DNA of 64,000 bases from Ailurus styani (GCA_002007465.1 LNAC01000764.1:620001-684000); one strand, 5' to 3'; shown: positions 1-12,454, counted from the first letter of the stretch. The notes: generated from the letters alone by a model not told the origin. Numbers and translations: made by a program.

Positions 1-2639
1 CATGCTCACAGATCACTACAAGAGACTGGAGCAAAAATTACTTAGGGACCAATTCTGAGCCCCATTAGGCCATGATAAACATTATTTTATGGGAAATGGG
101 AAACCTCAAGTGACCCAATCCATATAACTTACGTGTGTATGTCAATTGGAGAGAGGCCAACAGCCATTACAAAGATCATGTTGCTTCTTTGTCTTACACG
201 CTGGCGTTCCAAAGGCAATGTAACTTAAGACAAAGCTGGTTTTCAAATGTCTACAAAGTACTCAGCTTAAATCAAATTTTTTTACACACTCTCTCTCTCA
301 TTCCATCAGACTTGTGTTTTAAAGTATTAGGAAACCAAAGGAGTTTAAAATCACAAAGGGAAATGCAAATCAATCTACAACAAATCACCTAACAGGTGCT
401 CTAGAAGAGAATTTTATTGCTACTGACATTAACCATTTGCTTATCACCAAAATTATCCTCTTAATGGATTATATGTGGTTAAACCCCTCACAACTTAGAG
501 TCCCATAGAGGGAAAAGTAGCCCAAACAGCTCTTACATTGCTTCAAGGAAAAATGCATTGAAATGACTAACCTTTCCGAAGGTCATTAGGCCAAGAGATG
601 GGTTCTTTTGTTTCAAGATAGCCTTCCTCCTGACCCAGCATATGGTTTCTATTACTGCCAGACCATGACCACAAAGACATTTCAAATCCCTGTGAAAAAT
701 GGGATTCTATGTCTCCTGCTCAGTTGTATGTCATAGAGGACAGTTGAAGTTCTGGTGGATGAGGGGGAGGGGGAGAAAGGGTGGCAGCGGGGATTTAATC
801 CATGCCATCTCTTTATATGATATGACTAGGTTTGTAATAGAAACATTCTCACTTCTGGTTTCTCTCTTTTATTTTACAAACCACTTAATGCTCACAAGGG
901 ACAGTGAACACACTTCACTGTATCATGTTTAAGCTCTCCAAAGATGTGAAACAGCTTTATCAAGGGTGACAGCCATTCACTAATCTGCTTTTCAAAACTT
1001 GTTTTTTCTAAAGGGAGATAAAAGTAAATTTATGCTATGTAATCTGCATTAACACAGCAAACAGTATTGTGTCTATGATGATTAATAAATGTTTATGAAA
1101 TTATTTTGAATAGATATTTACTTGTAGGTATTACCGTTACCTCAGAATATTAATAGTGAGGACAAGAGTTACTCAACTAATACAAGATATTCCACAAGGT
1201 ACCTTTAATCCATTCAGATTAGTCAGACTTTCAATATGAACGTAATAATGTTCTGCCTTACTACATTTCACAAATGACGTTTTTCTCAGTTTTTAATATA
1301 ACTTAAAATGTTGAATCATTGTCTGGTCTTGTAAAAGAATTTTATACAATTAATTATGAGTTTCTAGCATAGCCTACTTTTATAGTAGCTGATTTACACC
1401 ATCTCTCTAGGCACATAATTTAATGGTTCTTGACAAAAGAGATGGGCAAAAGATTATACACACACAGAAATATTTATAGAAATAGAAACAAATAATCCAA
1501 CTAAGCCCTTTCTTTACCGTGAAATCCTACCAAATAGAAAAGAAAGCTTTGAGCAATATTCCTAATTTTAATTTATTTTTTTAACTTATTTTTGTCCATA
1601 GTATGGAATTAGTATTTTTTTCTATCTGTCCTCATTCATTTATTTTGGCTATGCTCTACAGTCTATTTTTCCTTCTGTGGGCATTCCATTACTTGTGATA
1701 ATTTTGGAATGTTTCATGGAAAAACAAAAACAAAAATACACCATGACACCACCCCATGAGGTCCCGAAGTGTCTAGATAGAAATATTTTAGTATATGTGA
1801 GACACTAATCAAATTAAATTCCCTGGTTGAACATGATATAGATAAACCCATGGTTATCTTGTTTCCTATGTAAGACAAGAATTGGTCATACTAAAACATG
1901 GTTTTGCTGGTTAGTGGGAAACATTGATTAAAATGATTATTTCGTTGTCTTGGCTGATCAATTCCATAAAAAGTGGTCCCTCTTATTTCCAGCACCCTTT
2001 TGTAGTAGCATATCAGATCTTGGGAATTATGAAAACAGGGGCTTTCAAGGCCATTTAGTTTTAAGGTCAGAAATTTACAAAGAAATGCAATTACCAGGAG
2101 GAAACACATTGCCAAGGCTTTGTTATATACTGTATCACTTATATTCCAATGGGTTAAATAACAAGAATATTAAAATGTTGATTGTATTTGTTCTCAAAGA
2201 TATGATTCTTCTCACTGGGAGCTTCTGAGCACATCTGAATTTTTCCATTGCTATGGCAAGCTTATTTGTTTGTTTATTAATTTAACAATTTTTTGTCTGT
2301 TAGACAATCAACAATGTTCTAGTGGTAAGCATGTGTCTTTATGAAGAGATTCAATCATAGCCTATCCTCTGGTCCTTGGGAATACAAAGTTCATTCTGAA
2401 AATTGAATTGTGTTTTCTAGATATTATGCATATGTACTAAACACTTTCCACTTTCATCTTTAGAAATCAAAAATTGCTTGTGAAGAGAAATAGGCTGATG
2501 AGCAAAAAGGAAACCTTTATCTTCAATTTATAAAACAATCTATCATACCCTTCTAATTATCACATAATTTCTTCTTACAATATCTTTTTAAAAAACTTTT
2601 CTGAACTCTCTAAAGCATAACTACTTCCTTTACAATCTA
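1..2639. other. Unique AT-rich noncoding DNA
   Basis: I recognise no gene, RNA or repeat family here. ORFs are 74-92 codons or shorter, overlap on both strands and show no domain signature. The stretch is ordinary AT-rich mammalian intergenic or intronic sequence with short A and T runs. Confidence 0.6.
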
Positions 2640-2725
2640 TTTCCATTCATTCTTTCATCAAATATTTATTGATTATCTAATATTTGTTATCTATTGGGTT
2701 ATGTACAGACATTTTTCAGGAGAAG
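2640..2725 (-). repeat. L2 3'-end relic
   Basis: The run 'cattcattctttcatcaaatatttattgattatctaa' style sequence resembles the reverse complement of the L2 LINE 3' end (ATTC repeats followed by an 'aaatatttattga' core and the 'ctaytatgtgcc' region). It is short and degraded, so the family call is tentative. Confidence 0.35.
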
Positions 2726-3111
2726 GAAAAGTTTTTATTCTTATGCATTTTTCTGCCAAACTGATTCGTTCAGTTTGATATTGTTTCACTGTCCATCATC
2801 ACTAGAAGTTAGGACATAGGTCTAAAAGCTTCATTTCCCATTAACAACTCTCTATGGACAACTTTCCCATAAATTAATCCTCAAAATGCAGGTAGGTAAG
2901 GGTTTATATAGTCAGTTCTCTCTTCTGGAATTTGATTAAATAGTATGGGCAACCTGTGGATAGCATTTATAATTTTATACACTTCACTTATATCCCTTCA
3001 GAGTCACTGCCATTGACAATCAAGGATTCCAGCTTCACAGATAGTCCTCATGTCCCTTTAGTAACATTGATCCTTTTGGGGGCCTTGGTGTGAATCCCTC
3101 TTTGTCCTTGC

Positions 3112-3138
3112 TTTTTTTTGTTTGTTTGTTTGTTTGTT
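3112..3138. repeat. (TTTG)n microsatellite
   Basis: About six tandem TTTG units follow a T run. No gene is near. Confidence 0.85.
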
Positions 3139-3139
3139 C

Positions 3140-4564
3140 TACCAATAGTCCCATACGCAACAACTCTCCCTGAGTTTTCCTGAGGATAGCTTCTCTTAGT
3201 GTTGAATGAAACTAGGACATTGGGATCTTAAGAAATTTTGCTGTAGGAAACTAATCCCTCAAGATGATTCCATATAAACTAGTCCCAGATCAAACAACTT
3301 GGGGAAACTGCAAACACGATTCTCTCTGAGACATTACACTGACTATTAACAAATTTAAAGACTCTGATGTACACGGAAGTAAAAGCAAGATAATCTGCTT
3401 AACTCTGTTTAACCCACCATTTCCTGAACATTTTTTAGTAAAGAGCCCTCAATCTTTTGTATGTTTATTGGTTTGGGGCAATTTTTTGTTTTTGTTCTTA
3501 TCTAATAACTATGAAAAATCAACCCTTTTCAGAATTCTGCTGTAATATATTCATTTGAGGATTTAGTGTCATTTAGCAAATATTGGAATAAAAAATGTTA
3601 TTCCATGGTAAAATTTTGCATTGCAGGTTGTTATTTCATATATTAACATGTTTAACTATGTCTGTAACACATTTGCCTGTCTCCTTCTGTAGAAACAATG
3701 TGTAGGAGAGGGTAGACAAGAAGAAAGAACATAGCTCCAAGTAGTACCAAGAAAATACATGTGAAGGGGCCTGGTACAGTGTCTACCACCTACTAAGAAA
3801 TAGGTTAAAAAAAAAAGATGGACTTATAATAGCCAGTGGTTTAATTTCCAGTTTCTAAGAGGATGGCATAACGACCCCTCTCAGAGCAATGGCAATAGAA
3901 ATTCCTCTAGTCCAGGATCTGAGCAGGTGACAATTACCTCTTAGTGATACATTGACCCAGACACCTGCATCTAGGTTGGTTCACCTGAGTCAGTTCCATA
4001 GCAACTATGTTCCTGGGTTATTCCCTCTGTTGTTCCTTCACCTTCTCTTGGACTTTTAATGCCTGAATTTCTAGATCTTATTCCCTAGTGGACCAAGAAC
4101 TGATTGGCCTAATATATACCTGTTTCCCAAAGGCTGAGCTCCCATGATGATTACCAAACTTCTTTCTCTAAAAAAAGGTACTTTAGTGGCCTTAGATCTT
4201 ACTGTCTGCCCAGTATGAAAACCTGGACTAGTTATGGACAGGGTGTTAACTCATATTTCATGCGTTCTTTCATTTATAAGCGGAACTCCTGCCTCAAATA
4301 CATGGTTTTCACGTGTCCACCTTACCTTACGCTCTGATTCCTGAACCAAGTAGAATAGTCTGGCATTCTGAGGCTGTCTCTCTCTTTCCTCATGTGTCCA
4401 AGGCTCAAGTAATACATTAAAAAACTGAGAGTAGGAGAACCACCAGTACCAAGGAACTGATTTAGTTTAAATAAAATAGTTGTTATAGAGGAGGTTACAC
4501 ACACACAAAACAGCAAAACTAAATTCAACAAATGTTCTATTCCATTCAGGGGACAGTAGCCTTT
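3140..4564. other. Unique noncoding DNA
   Basis: No recognisable gene or repeat. The only ORF (minus strand, about 4322-4531) has 69 codons and no family signature. Confidence 0.55.
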
Positions 4565-4578
4565 AAAACATCAATCTT
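4565..4578. repeat. Target-site duplication, left copy (L1 at 4579)
   Basis: Sequence aaaacatcaatctt is repeated exactly at 4822-4835 on the other side of the L1 tail. Confidence 0.92.
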
Positions 4579-4821
4579 AAAATAATGAAACAAGATGGGA
4601 TGGGGAAGGAGACAAACCATAAGAGACTTCTAATCTCACAAAACAAACTGAGGGTTACTGGGGGGTGGGAGGGTAGGGATAGGGTGGATGGGTTATGGAC
4701 ATTGGGGAGGGTTTGTGCTTTGGTGAATGCTGTGAAAGATGTAAGCCTGATGATTCACAGACCTGTACCCCTTGGGCAAATAATAAAAATAAAATTAAAA
4801 AAAAAAAACAAAAACAAAAAA
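4579..4821 (+). mobile_element. 5'-truncated carnivore L1, 3' UTR only
   Basis: A 243-bp LINE-1 tail in sense orientation. It contains the G-rich 3' UTR block 'actggggggtgggagggtag', the segment 'gattcacagacctgtacccc' and an A-rich tail. The insertion is bracketed by a perfect 14-bp target-site duplication, aaaacatcaatctt, at 4565-4578 and 4822-4835. This is the signature of target-primed reverse transcription with heavy 5' truncation. No ORF remains. It is almost identical to the tail of the L1 ending near 39816. Confidence 0.92.
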
Positions 4822-4835
4822 AAAACATCAATCTT

Positions 4836-5428
4836 TCTCTATCATTCACTCATTCAAATAAATATATATTCTCATAGACAAACAACTGGTTAATGTACAG
4901 AGAGGAATAATTTGAAACATATTTTAAATTTATGCCTCCCTAATGTCTATTACCTTAATCCCACTGAGTTTTAACAATGGCCAATATAATTCAGAATAGA
5001 GGAGGATAAAGTTATTTCAACCAATGATTCTGGTTGTTCATGGGTAGGTGTATCATAATACAAAAGACTTTGCAAATATAAAAATTTTCCAATATATTTT
5101 GAAGTATCTTCTTAAAATTTTTAAATATGTGCAGTAATATAGTAGGATTAAAAAACCTTAATAACCTATGGTTTCCAACATAGCTGGTCCCTTTTTATTT
5201 TAACTTTTTACTTCTACTGACTCTACAGTGATTGCGGACCTTAATTTATGTCAATGGAATCATTCTCCCACTTTCATTGTCAACTATGCTTGAACTGGTT
5301 CATAGCCAAGCAGTTTGCCCTCCCTATGGGGTGTGCAAACACTACTCTGGAAAGTTAGTAATGCTAAGTATTTTCTATCAGTTTTTTTCCATTTCTAATA
5401 TTTTTTCTGAAGTTTGATTTTTCTACCT
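4836..5428. other. Unique AT-rich noncoding DNA
   Basis: No gene or repeat family recognised. One 61-codon ORF has no signature. Confidence 0.55.
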
Positions 5429-5432
5429 AAAA

Positions 5433-5492
<60 letters not shown>

Positions 5493-5512
5493 AAAAAGAA
5501 AAAGAAAAGAAA
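5433..5512. repeat. (GAAA)n microsatellite
   Basis: About 15 near-perfect AAAG/GAAA units run to about 5494, then decay into GA3-5 variants. The frame yields a KERK-repeat peptide, which is an artefact. The long pure array suggests length polymorphism. Confidence 0.95.
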
Positions 5513-5614
5513 AACCACACCACACTAATGGCAAGGGTAAAGGTCACAAAAGGGCATTTCTTCTTAAAATATCTCCACTTAAATGCAAATTTTGGCCTTT
5601 AGTCCTCACCTTTA

Positions 5615-5833
5615 TTTTTTTTTATTTTTTATTTTTTTTAAAGATTTTATTTATTCTTTGACACAGAGAGAGAGATTACAAGTAGGCAGAGAGGCAGGCA
5701 GAGAGAGAGGAGAGAGGAGGAAACAGGCTCCCCACTGAGCAGAGAGCCCGATGTGGGCCTCGATCCCAGGACCCTGGGATCATGACCTGAGCCGAAGGCA
5801 GTGGCTTTAACCCACTGAGCCACCCAGGCGCCC
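5615..5833 (-). mobile_element. Full-length can-SINE (tRNA-Lys derived), young
   Basis: Read on the minus strand, it starts with 'gggcgcctgggtggctcag' (the tRNA-like head with an A-box-like segment). It continues through a B-box-like 'gggatcgag' region and a CT-rich tract, and ends in 'aaataaataaaatctt' plus poly-A (the T runs at 5615-5642). A 15-bp target-site duplication, tagtcctcaccttta, lies at 5600-5614 and 5834-5848. It differs at only about six positions from the copy at 10.5 kb, so it is recent. The body form is of mustelid type. Confidence 0.95.
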
Positions 5834-5848
5834 TAGTCCTCACCTTTA

Positions 5849-8220
5849 AACAGTCATTTCATAGAAATGCAAAAAGTAAAAGTAAAGTTTGTGTTTTAGT
5901 ATCTACAGAGAAACACACTAATGTGTTATTTAGCCTCATTTATGCTGCATAAACACTACTGTCTTAGAGCTTGATGGATTTCTTTTGGGATAAGCAGTAT
6001 TTTCTCAGAAAATTCAATTTAAAAAAATTAAATGTGCATAGGATGGTTTAAATCCAACTTTAAGAAGATAAAGTTTCATCATTTTTCATAATTTGATCAC
6101 TAGAAGTTGCCACATTGTTTTTTGTTATACTTTTTTAATTTAGCTTATGTAATTTATAAAACTATGGCATTCATTAGTGACAAATAACTTGAAATAGTCT
6201 TTATTATTGTTGAAACTGATTTAAATGCATTTCTATGAAAATAAATATGTAAAGCTGATAGCATTTTCAACTTGCATTTCAAAATGTAATAATTGAAAAC
6301 ACAATAAGAGACTACTTAATAATGAGGTGATGGTTTCATCCTAGTGACTAACTTAAAGTAATATCAAAATGTTGAAAGTTTTAAAAGAAAAAAAAATCCA
6401 GCCATTTAGAAAACATTAAAAATTTCAAAGCATTAAATCAACTTAGAAATTTAGGAAATATTTTTAAAGAATAAGTTTATTACTTATGAGGGCATTTTTC
6501 TAGTCACCAAAGCAACTTTGGGCTCATTTTGATAAACAATTTTTCTAGCTGGTCCAATTACAGAGTATTTATTGGTTCTCAAGTGCCTGAAGACAAGTTG
6601 TTTCCTCATGTGGGTTAAACCAGTCCTTCCCCCTGTGGATCTGGCTATGATATGCATCTGTCTGGTAATTCCCTGCCAATTAATAATTTCACCCTTATTT
6701 CAGCCCACTCTAAACTAAATTATTACATTTTGAATATGGTATCTCTCAATCTGTATGTTAGACATTCAATAAATGATTGAATGTCTTACTAGATTACTTA
6801 TTGATTTTTCTAGTGCTATATGTGCATACAGACATCTATTCAGTTTGAGGAAATGAAATAGAAATAAAGATTGCACTAACATGCTCTTTCTAATAAGTGA
6901 AAAGCAAACCCAGCATCATATTCAAATTTGGTATTCAAATGTTTTATATAAGAATCTGATTTTTTAAATCTCAATTCATAAGCAGAAAAAATGCCATCCC
7001 TAAGAAGCTTGCCAATGTTTTATAGAACGCAAAGCTTAGCCATTAAGGGTAAAAAGGAAAAAAAAAGACTGAAAATCATTGCAGAAGTAAAGCACACAGC
7101 ATAATGCTGCCTGATTACCACTCAGAGAGGCCCAGCCATCAAAGCATGGCCAATTCAAATTTCAGTGATGCCTCTTTAAGCCCTAATGAACCGTAGTGCC
7201 CTAATGAGAGGTTTCACTGAATCCTAGTCAACCAAGCATAGGTTTCACAGAGAAAAGAGAAAACTAGGAACCCACTGCATCTTAAATGGTGGTATTAATA
7301 TCAACAATGTTTATAAGTCATTTTTCCCTTGGATTAAAAAACAACAACAAACAAACAAATAGCTACTGTTCTATGGGATTCACAAATAAGGGTGTTTACT
7401 TAATTCAGTATGAAATCATTTTACATCATGAAGTATTCTGTGTGAATTCACCAATGTTAAGAATTAATTCTTTAAATGAACTTCTAAGAAAGTAATATCT
7501 GCATAATTTTGTAAAGTAAGGAGTACATTTTGAGATGTTTAACAAAGAATCAAAGATATTTTGTCTACAGATGATTAATGCTGAGACTAACAAAAAATGA
7601 TTCACTAGAAACAAAAATACTCATTTAAGTCAATCCATAATATAGGTCACAAGCATTTCTGGCATCATATAGGTCAAATTGCATTCAAAGTCCACATTTT
7701 TCTGTTCCCTTTCTAATGATTCTGGCAAGTGTAGACAGAGTGATGGGTAACACACATCCAACGAGAGAAGGTCAGATTCAAAGACAGTGCTATTCACGTC
7801 TAAATATGGCACTGCAATGCACTCTCAGTTTTGCTTTAAACCTTTAATGATGATTATTAAACAACTGTGACTAGAATTTCACTTGGCTCCAAGAATGGCA
7901 TCGAGTAACCTGAATACATTGCTGGTAAGGTGAAACCCCATCTTGGTGATGTGCAACTCCTTTGAATATAGGCATTACTTTTTCCTTTAAGGAATAGTTC
8001 TGGATTATCATGAATTAATGTCTATAATTGTGAGAAAAAAGAAAGAGAAGTGGAATGGAAAAGAGACTTTGTTGACCATTCTTTTTAAAATTAGTTTTAA
8101 AACAACCTGATGTAGAATATAGCAAAATACACCTAGACTTCCCCAGCAAGAATGTAGTGTTTAATCATTGTATGCATGATGTGACACAGTATATATGATA
8201 TCCCACCTACACACACACTT
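5849..8220. other. Unique noncoding DNA with a possible conserved patch
   Basis: No gene found. ORFs at 7286-7812 are 60-69 codons and overlap on opposite strands. A patch at about 7080-7220 is less AT-rich and free of known repeats, with repeated 'ccctaatga' words. It could be a conserved noncoding element, but only alignment can show that. Confidence 0.5.
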
Positions 8221-8224
8221 TTCA

Positions 8225-8470
8225 AGTGTCAAAAAGCATTTCTTAAGGGAGGCCTTTTCTGACTCCCCACACTGTATCAGATTCAAATGCCCCGTAACTT
8301 TCTCTCCATAAAACAAGTTCCACCAAAAAGGCATCTACACAGTTATTAATTTCAGATTCATCTCTACTCATCACAGGGTAAAATTCAGGTGAGCAACAGT
8401 GGGCCCATTTGTTTCCTATCACAGTTGTATCTTGGGCCTAGCAGAGCGCCTGATATGTAGTAAGAACTCA
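8225..8470 (+). repeat. L2 LINE 3' region relic
   Basis: It resembles the L2 3' part: 'aagggaggccttttctgact' matches the L2 'aggaagccttccctgac' region. It ends in a 'cctagcagagcgcctgatat' and 'gtagtaagaactcaaa' run equivalent to the L2 'cctggcacatagtaggtgctcaa' end. Many substitutions indicate great age. Confidence 0.6.
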
Positions 8471-8669
8471 AATGGTTCTCCATCAAGGGATGGATGACCA
8501 TGCTGTCCCAGGTAATCCTGAAAGTAAAGTGAGGATCAAACAACTTCCTACACAGGTGTTGTTCTAGAGGGTATGTTGGTAATGTGTCTGAATATTAAAC
8601 ATATGTAACATTTTACCTTCTTAAATAGAAGCAGTATATACAGGAATGCAAAGAAGTCTTGTTTAGGAT

Positions 8670-8985
8670 TGCAATAGCTCAGAATCGACTTAAATTCCAA
8701 TGGCATATAATTAACTAAATGAATTATGGCACAACCTTAAAGCGGACCAGTACAAAATTGGTTGCATGGACTAGCTGCAAAACAGTGTACATAAAGCACA
8801 CACAGAAAAATTGTATACATAGGAAAATAAATGCGGAAAAATTCTGAAAGAATACCAACTATTACCAGGGCTCACCTTAAAGTTGTGGGACTACCTTTAT
8901 TTTCTTCATTATGTTCCTATTTTTCCTAAACTTTAGCAATGAGCATATATTATTTTCATTAAAAAAGTAAAATTATTGAAAGAAA
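8670..8985 (+). repeat. Ancient L1 (L1M-type) 3' end
   Basis: The order of motifs matches old mammalian L1 3' ends: 'gaattatggcacaaccttaa', then 'aaaacagtgtacata', then 'accagggctcacctt', then 'ttattttcttcattatgttc', and finally 'gagcatatattattttcatt' plus an A-rich tail. It is highly diverged and no ORF remains. Confidence 0.6.
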
Positions 8986-8989
8986 AGGA

Positions 8990-9880
8990 AACCAAGATGA
9001 CAGACTGTGACAATAACACAGACAAGGTGCAATGTTTCTTGCATAATCCCTTTCTACTTCATAAGAGCCTACTGAGTCATCTATATTAGATATTATGCAA
9101 AAAAAAGTTATATATTTTGGGCTATTAATAAATACTGTCTATTCATATCAAACCAATAATTAGGCCAGTGAAGTTAAATTTCTAACCCCCAACACTTTAA
9201 ATAATAAAGACTAATAGTTTGGGAGAGGGACCACAGCAGGGAGTATGTTCCAGCAACTTTTACTTTCATACACCTATATGAAAATAAAATGAAGTCAAGA
9301 ATTAGTAATATTATCTGTAAAATACAATGTCTGAATTCTATCAGGGTACAAAACCTAGGCAAAAGGATATTTAAGACTTCTCCCCTATAATTGTGGTCAG
9401 TGGCATGGCTATTGGTTTGTGACACCGGATCAGTGATGGAAATAACACTCAAAGTCTCAGAGAGGGGATAATATCTACCTAGAGGACCCTGTGAAATAAA
9501 CTTCACTGTACAGAACATGTCCATGCCATGCCTGGAATATACTTTTCATTCAAAGTTCTGTTATTGCCGTTGTTGCTGCAATGGGGTATGTGGAGGGGGG
9601 TTAGGTAGAGAAAAATAATTTGCTCAAACGATCAACATAACTGTTACAACTTCCTACGCAGTGTAGTCTCTGTGGAAGGAGACTAACTACTGTGTAGATT
9701 GACAAGCAAATCCCAAGGATATCAATAAAGAGTTCAATAAGTCATTTGATGCCAACTTAATTTTTTAATGTAGTTGGAGTAGTCCCCAAGGGCCCTGTGG
9801 CTGCCTCGAAGTAGTTCTGTAACAGCAAATGTCACAGCCATCCAAGGACGTGAGGATGCTAATGTAGCATTCTTCATAAA
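8990..9880. other. Unique noncoding DNA
   Basis: A 116-codon minus-strand ORF lies at 9174-9524, but it has no recognisable domain and ordinary AT-rich composition. It is probably chance. No repeat family recognised. Confidence 0.5.
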
Positions 9881-10300
9881 ATAAAAGCGGGTTGCTGCTC
9901 CCCCTGACATCATAACAAAGCCCTGATGGATGTGCACTCTGCGTGCTGAATTGATTTTTGTTAAGTCCGAGCTCTCATACTATTTTATCCTAATGTGCCT
10001 AAATAAGCAGTGTTGACTCCTTAATTTACTCATTTTAACACCAGCAGCTTCCAGGACTCCATTAACATGGCGCCGCATTTAGATTGTCTGCTGAATTTGC
10101 TAACCTCAAACGTATGAAATCTGAATTCTTAAAACTGAAAACACTGCCAGGAAAAATCATTTCTTTCCAGACCAATGGGAATGTGTGTATCAGCATTTCA
10201 AGGAGTCACGCCCATAAATACTTAAACCGGAGGGTACACCGAATTAATTAGGACACTTGGTTTATTAAGAGGGTTGATTGTGGGTACATGTTACAAATGG
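9880..10300. promoter_or_regulatory. Candidate conserved noncoding element
   Basis: This repeat-free block has scattered CpGs (around 'catggcgccgcattt' and 'aaaccggagggtacaccg') and homeodomain-type AT cores (taattt, aattaatta). It contains no ORF of note. In a gene-poor mammalian region such blocks are often developmental enhancers. This is a composition-based guess, and no conservation could be measured. Confidence 0.3.
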
Positions 10301-10542
10301 TAACCTGAAGGCCCTGAAGAAGTAGTTTAATGTTTGCCACCAAACAAAGCCATCGGAGAGACATTCACTGAAGGAAATTCAACAAAACAGAATGTGATTC
10401 AAGAGATATACGAATTCTGCCAAAAGCAAAATAGACTATTAGGGTCTGGAGTAATTTGAAAATAAACAGTAAATTCTGTAATAAAATAAAATAAAAAGAA
10501 AGAGAGGAAAAGAATTACTTCAAGTAATACAAACAGTGTTTT

Positions 10543-10755
10543 TTTTTTTTTAAAGATTTTATTTATTTTATTTATTCATTTGACACAGAGAGAGAGATTA
10601 CAAGTAGGCAGAGAGGCAGGCAGAGAGAGAGGAGAGAGGAGGAAGCAGGCTCCCTGCTGAGCAGAGAGCCCGATGCGGGCCTCGATCCCAGGATCCTGGG
10701 ATCATGACCTGAGCCGAAGGCAGAGGCTTTAACCCACTGAGCCACCCAGGCGCCC
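10543..10755 (-). mobile_element. Full-length can-SINE, young
   Basis: Same family and orientation as the 5.6-kb copy, with intact tRNA-like head, GA-rich tract (minus-strand CT) and T run. The target-site duplication is atacaaacagtgtttt, 16 bp, at 10527-10542 and 10756-10771. The 61-codon ORF in it is a SINE translation, not a gene. Confidence 0.96.
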
Positions 10756-10774
10756 ATACAAACAGTGTTTTAAA

Positions 10775-11215
10775 AACAAATTGAAACTACAGCAAAATAG
10801 AAGATTATTTTAACCAAGGCGAATTCAAAAAGAACTTCTGTTAGGGGCATTTGTATGAAATACAATGACGATGCTAAGCCCTTGGGGATATAGTAATACA
10901 TGTATTTCTTTGGAACATGAGAACACTATTTCCTTAGCAGTCAATGAGGGGTATTGTGGGCTCAGATTTGTGTTTCGTTTCTTTTTTAACTGTATAGTGT
11001 TTATTTCTGAGTGTTTGGTGGTTGTATTTTATCACTCGGGGAACTGAGCTATTGCAGGGTGATATATTCAATGAATTTCTCCTTCCATCAAGTTCAGTGT
11101 TTTACTGGTTTTAAAAGCAGCCATTACTTTTATTGTCTCCAGCAAAACCAAACACATGCTTTACTTTAGTTCCACATCTGTATTGATAATGATAGGTCAC
11201 CAGCTCTTCAGTACA
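10775..11215. other. Unique noncoding DNA
   Basis: No gene or repeat recognised. A single 60-codon ORF has no signature. Confidence 0.5.
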
Positions 11216-11219
11216 ACCC

Positions 11220-11640
11220 AAACTGTGACATTATAAAAGCCTGCCTCCTTATTGAAGCTTAGCCTTTGCTTGTAAAAACAAGGCGAAGGTCCAATTAGCG
11301 ACTCAGAGGAGAATGGGAGGGCAGTCTTTTGTGTATAGGCATCCCCGTTCGAAAACCTATAATCCATAATGAGCCCTGTTTAACACGACGGATGCTTTCC
11401 TTTCAGACAAGCCTAAATACCAGGTCACTAATGAGCAAGAATTTAAAACGCCAAGGGCATGAATGAAACAGGTTATTTGAAAATTGGCTCATATTAAGAA
11501 ATTTAAAAGACTTGGCTAGTTCTGTTTGGCCTGACAGGTCTAACTAATTAATCAAATACTTTGATAAGTAACTAACTTCTTGCATTTTAAAAGGGAACTC
11601 TGATCTGTCAAACAGTGAAGGAAAAGAACAATCTTGATGC
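11220..11640. promoter_or_regulatory. Candidate conserved noncoding element
   Basis: A repeat-free block with several motif-like words close together: 'ccaattagcg' (homeodomain-like), 'cctgacaggtc' (TALE/Meis-like), 'ctaattaatc', 'actttgataag' (TCF/LEF- or GATA-like) and isolated CpGs. There is no ORF. Short binding-site words are weak evidence, so the regulatory call is speculative. Confidence 0.32.
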
Positions 11641-11644
11641 TACT

Positions 11645-12240
11645 TAAAATATAAAGAATGGAATTTCATGGCCATGTGCATGATCCATGCTTATTTTAAT
11701 AAAAGTGTTCTAGCAGAAGCTGTGATACCTGGAACACACCAATTAGAAAGTATTGGAAATTAGCATATTGCAATGTCCCTGTTACACATCTTTATTCCAA
11801 GAGAAAGGTACCAACATAGAGAGCTTTCTAGAAAAGACCTGAGAGGCTGTTCTCACTGGTGAGGCTTGCAGAGGAGAAAGAGCTTGCAATGGCCCAAGAG
11901 CACAAAGGTACAGGTCTCTTTTCTAGTCCATGGCCAGTGTTTTCCTTCTATAGCTTTCACCATTAGGCAGCTCTGTGACAGAAGCTGCTCTTGGTTAACT
12001 AAAATATCTAGGAGGCTCTTTCCCTTGCTCTCAATTGGGAAACAACAGCAACAAAAAACAAACAAACAAAAAACCCTATCAGGCGGCAAAGGCTTTTGTT
12101 TGCTTAGAGTAAAAAACGCAGGGCAGATATGTCTGCAGCAGTTACTCGTTAAGAAGGTGGTTGTGGAAAAAGGAAAGGCTCTGGAGGCATTCAGAGCTGA
12201 CCTGAAACACTGGGCACCAATACTTAGAACTTTGTGATCT
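11645..12240. other. Unique noncoding DNA with opposed ORFs
   Basis: A 123-codon plus-strand ORF (11866-12237) faces a 78-codon minus-strand ORF (11853-12089) across an A/C-rich 'aacaaacaaacaaa' run. Neither shows a known domain and neither has any visible exon structure. I regard both as chance ORFs. Confidence 0.45.
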
Positions 12241-12244
12241 CCTA

Positions 12245-12372
12245 AAGGTTAATCAAAACATTTGAACCTCAGTTTTCCTATCTGAAAAATGTACCAAACC
12301 AAACCTTCTTTGCAGCGCAATTGTGTGATTAAAACAATAACTGGCACATGGTAGTAAGTCAATAAATAGTGG
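12245..12372 (+). repeat. MIR SINE relic
   Basis: It shows the MIR order: 'gaacctcagttttcctatct' then 'gaaaaatg', followed by 'gattaaa', 'ctggcacatggtagtaagtc' and 'aataaat'. The element is old and diverged. Confidence 0.7.
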
Positions 12373-12454
12373 CTTTTAGAACTTACTACGGCAGGTGGTT
12401 CCTTTGGGAACCCCCAAAGAACCACACCTCCTGCTATTTACACACCATTTGCAG

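Noticed and set aside
5414..5602. Basic KERK-repeat ORF
   Set aside because: Translation of the (GAAA)n microsatellite.
9174..9524. Minus-strand ORF of 116 codons
   Set aside because: No domain signature, and a length that can arise by chance in 64 kb of both strands. Ortholog evidence would be needed.
11866..12237. ORF of 123 codons
   Set aside because: Runs through a CAAA low-complexity stretch and overlaps an opposed ORF. No family signature.
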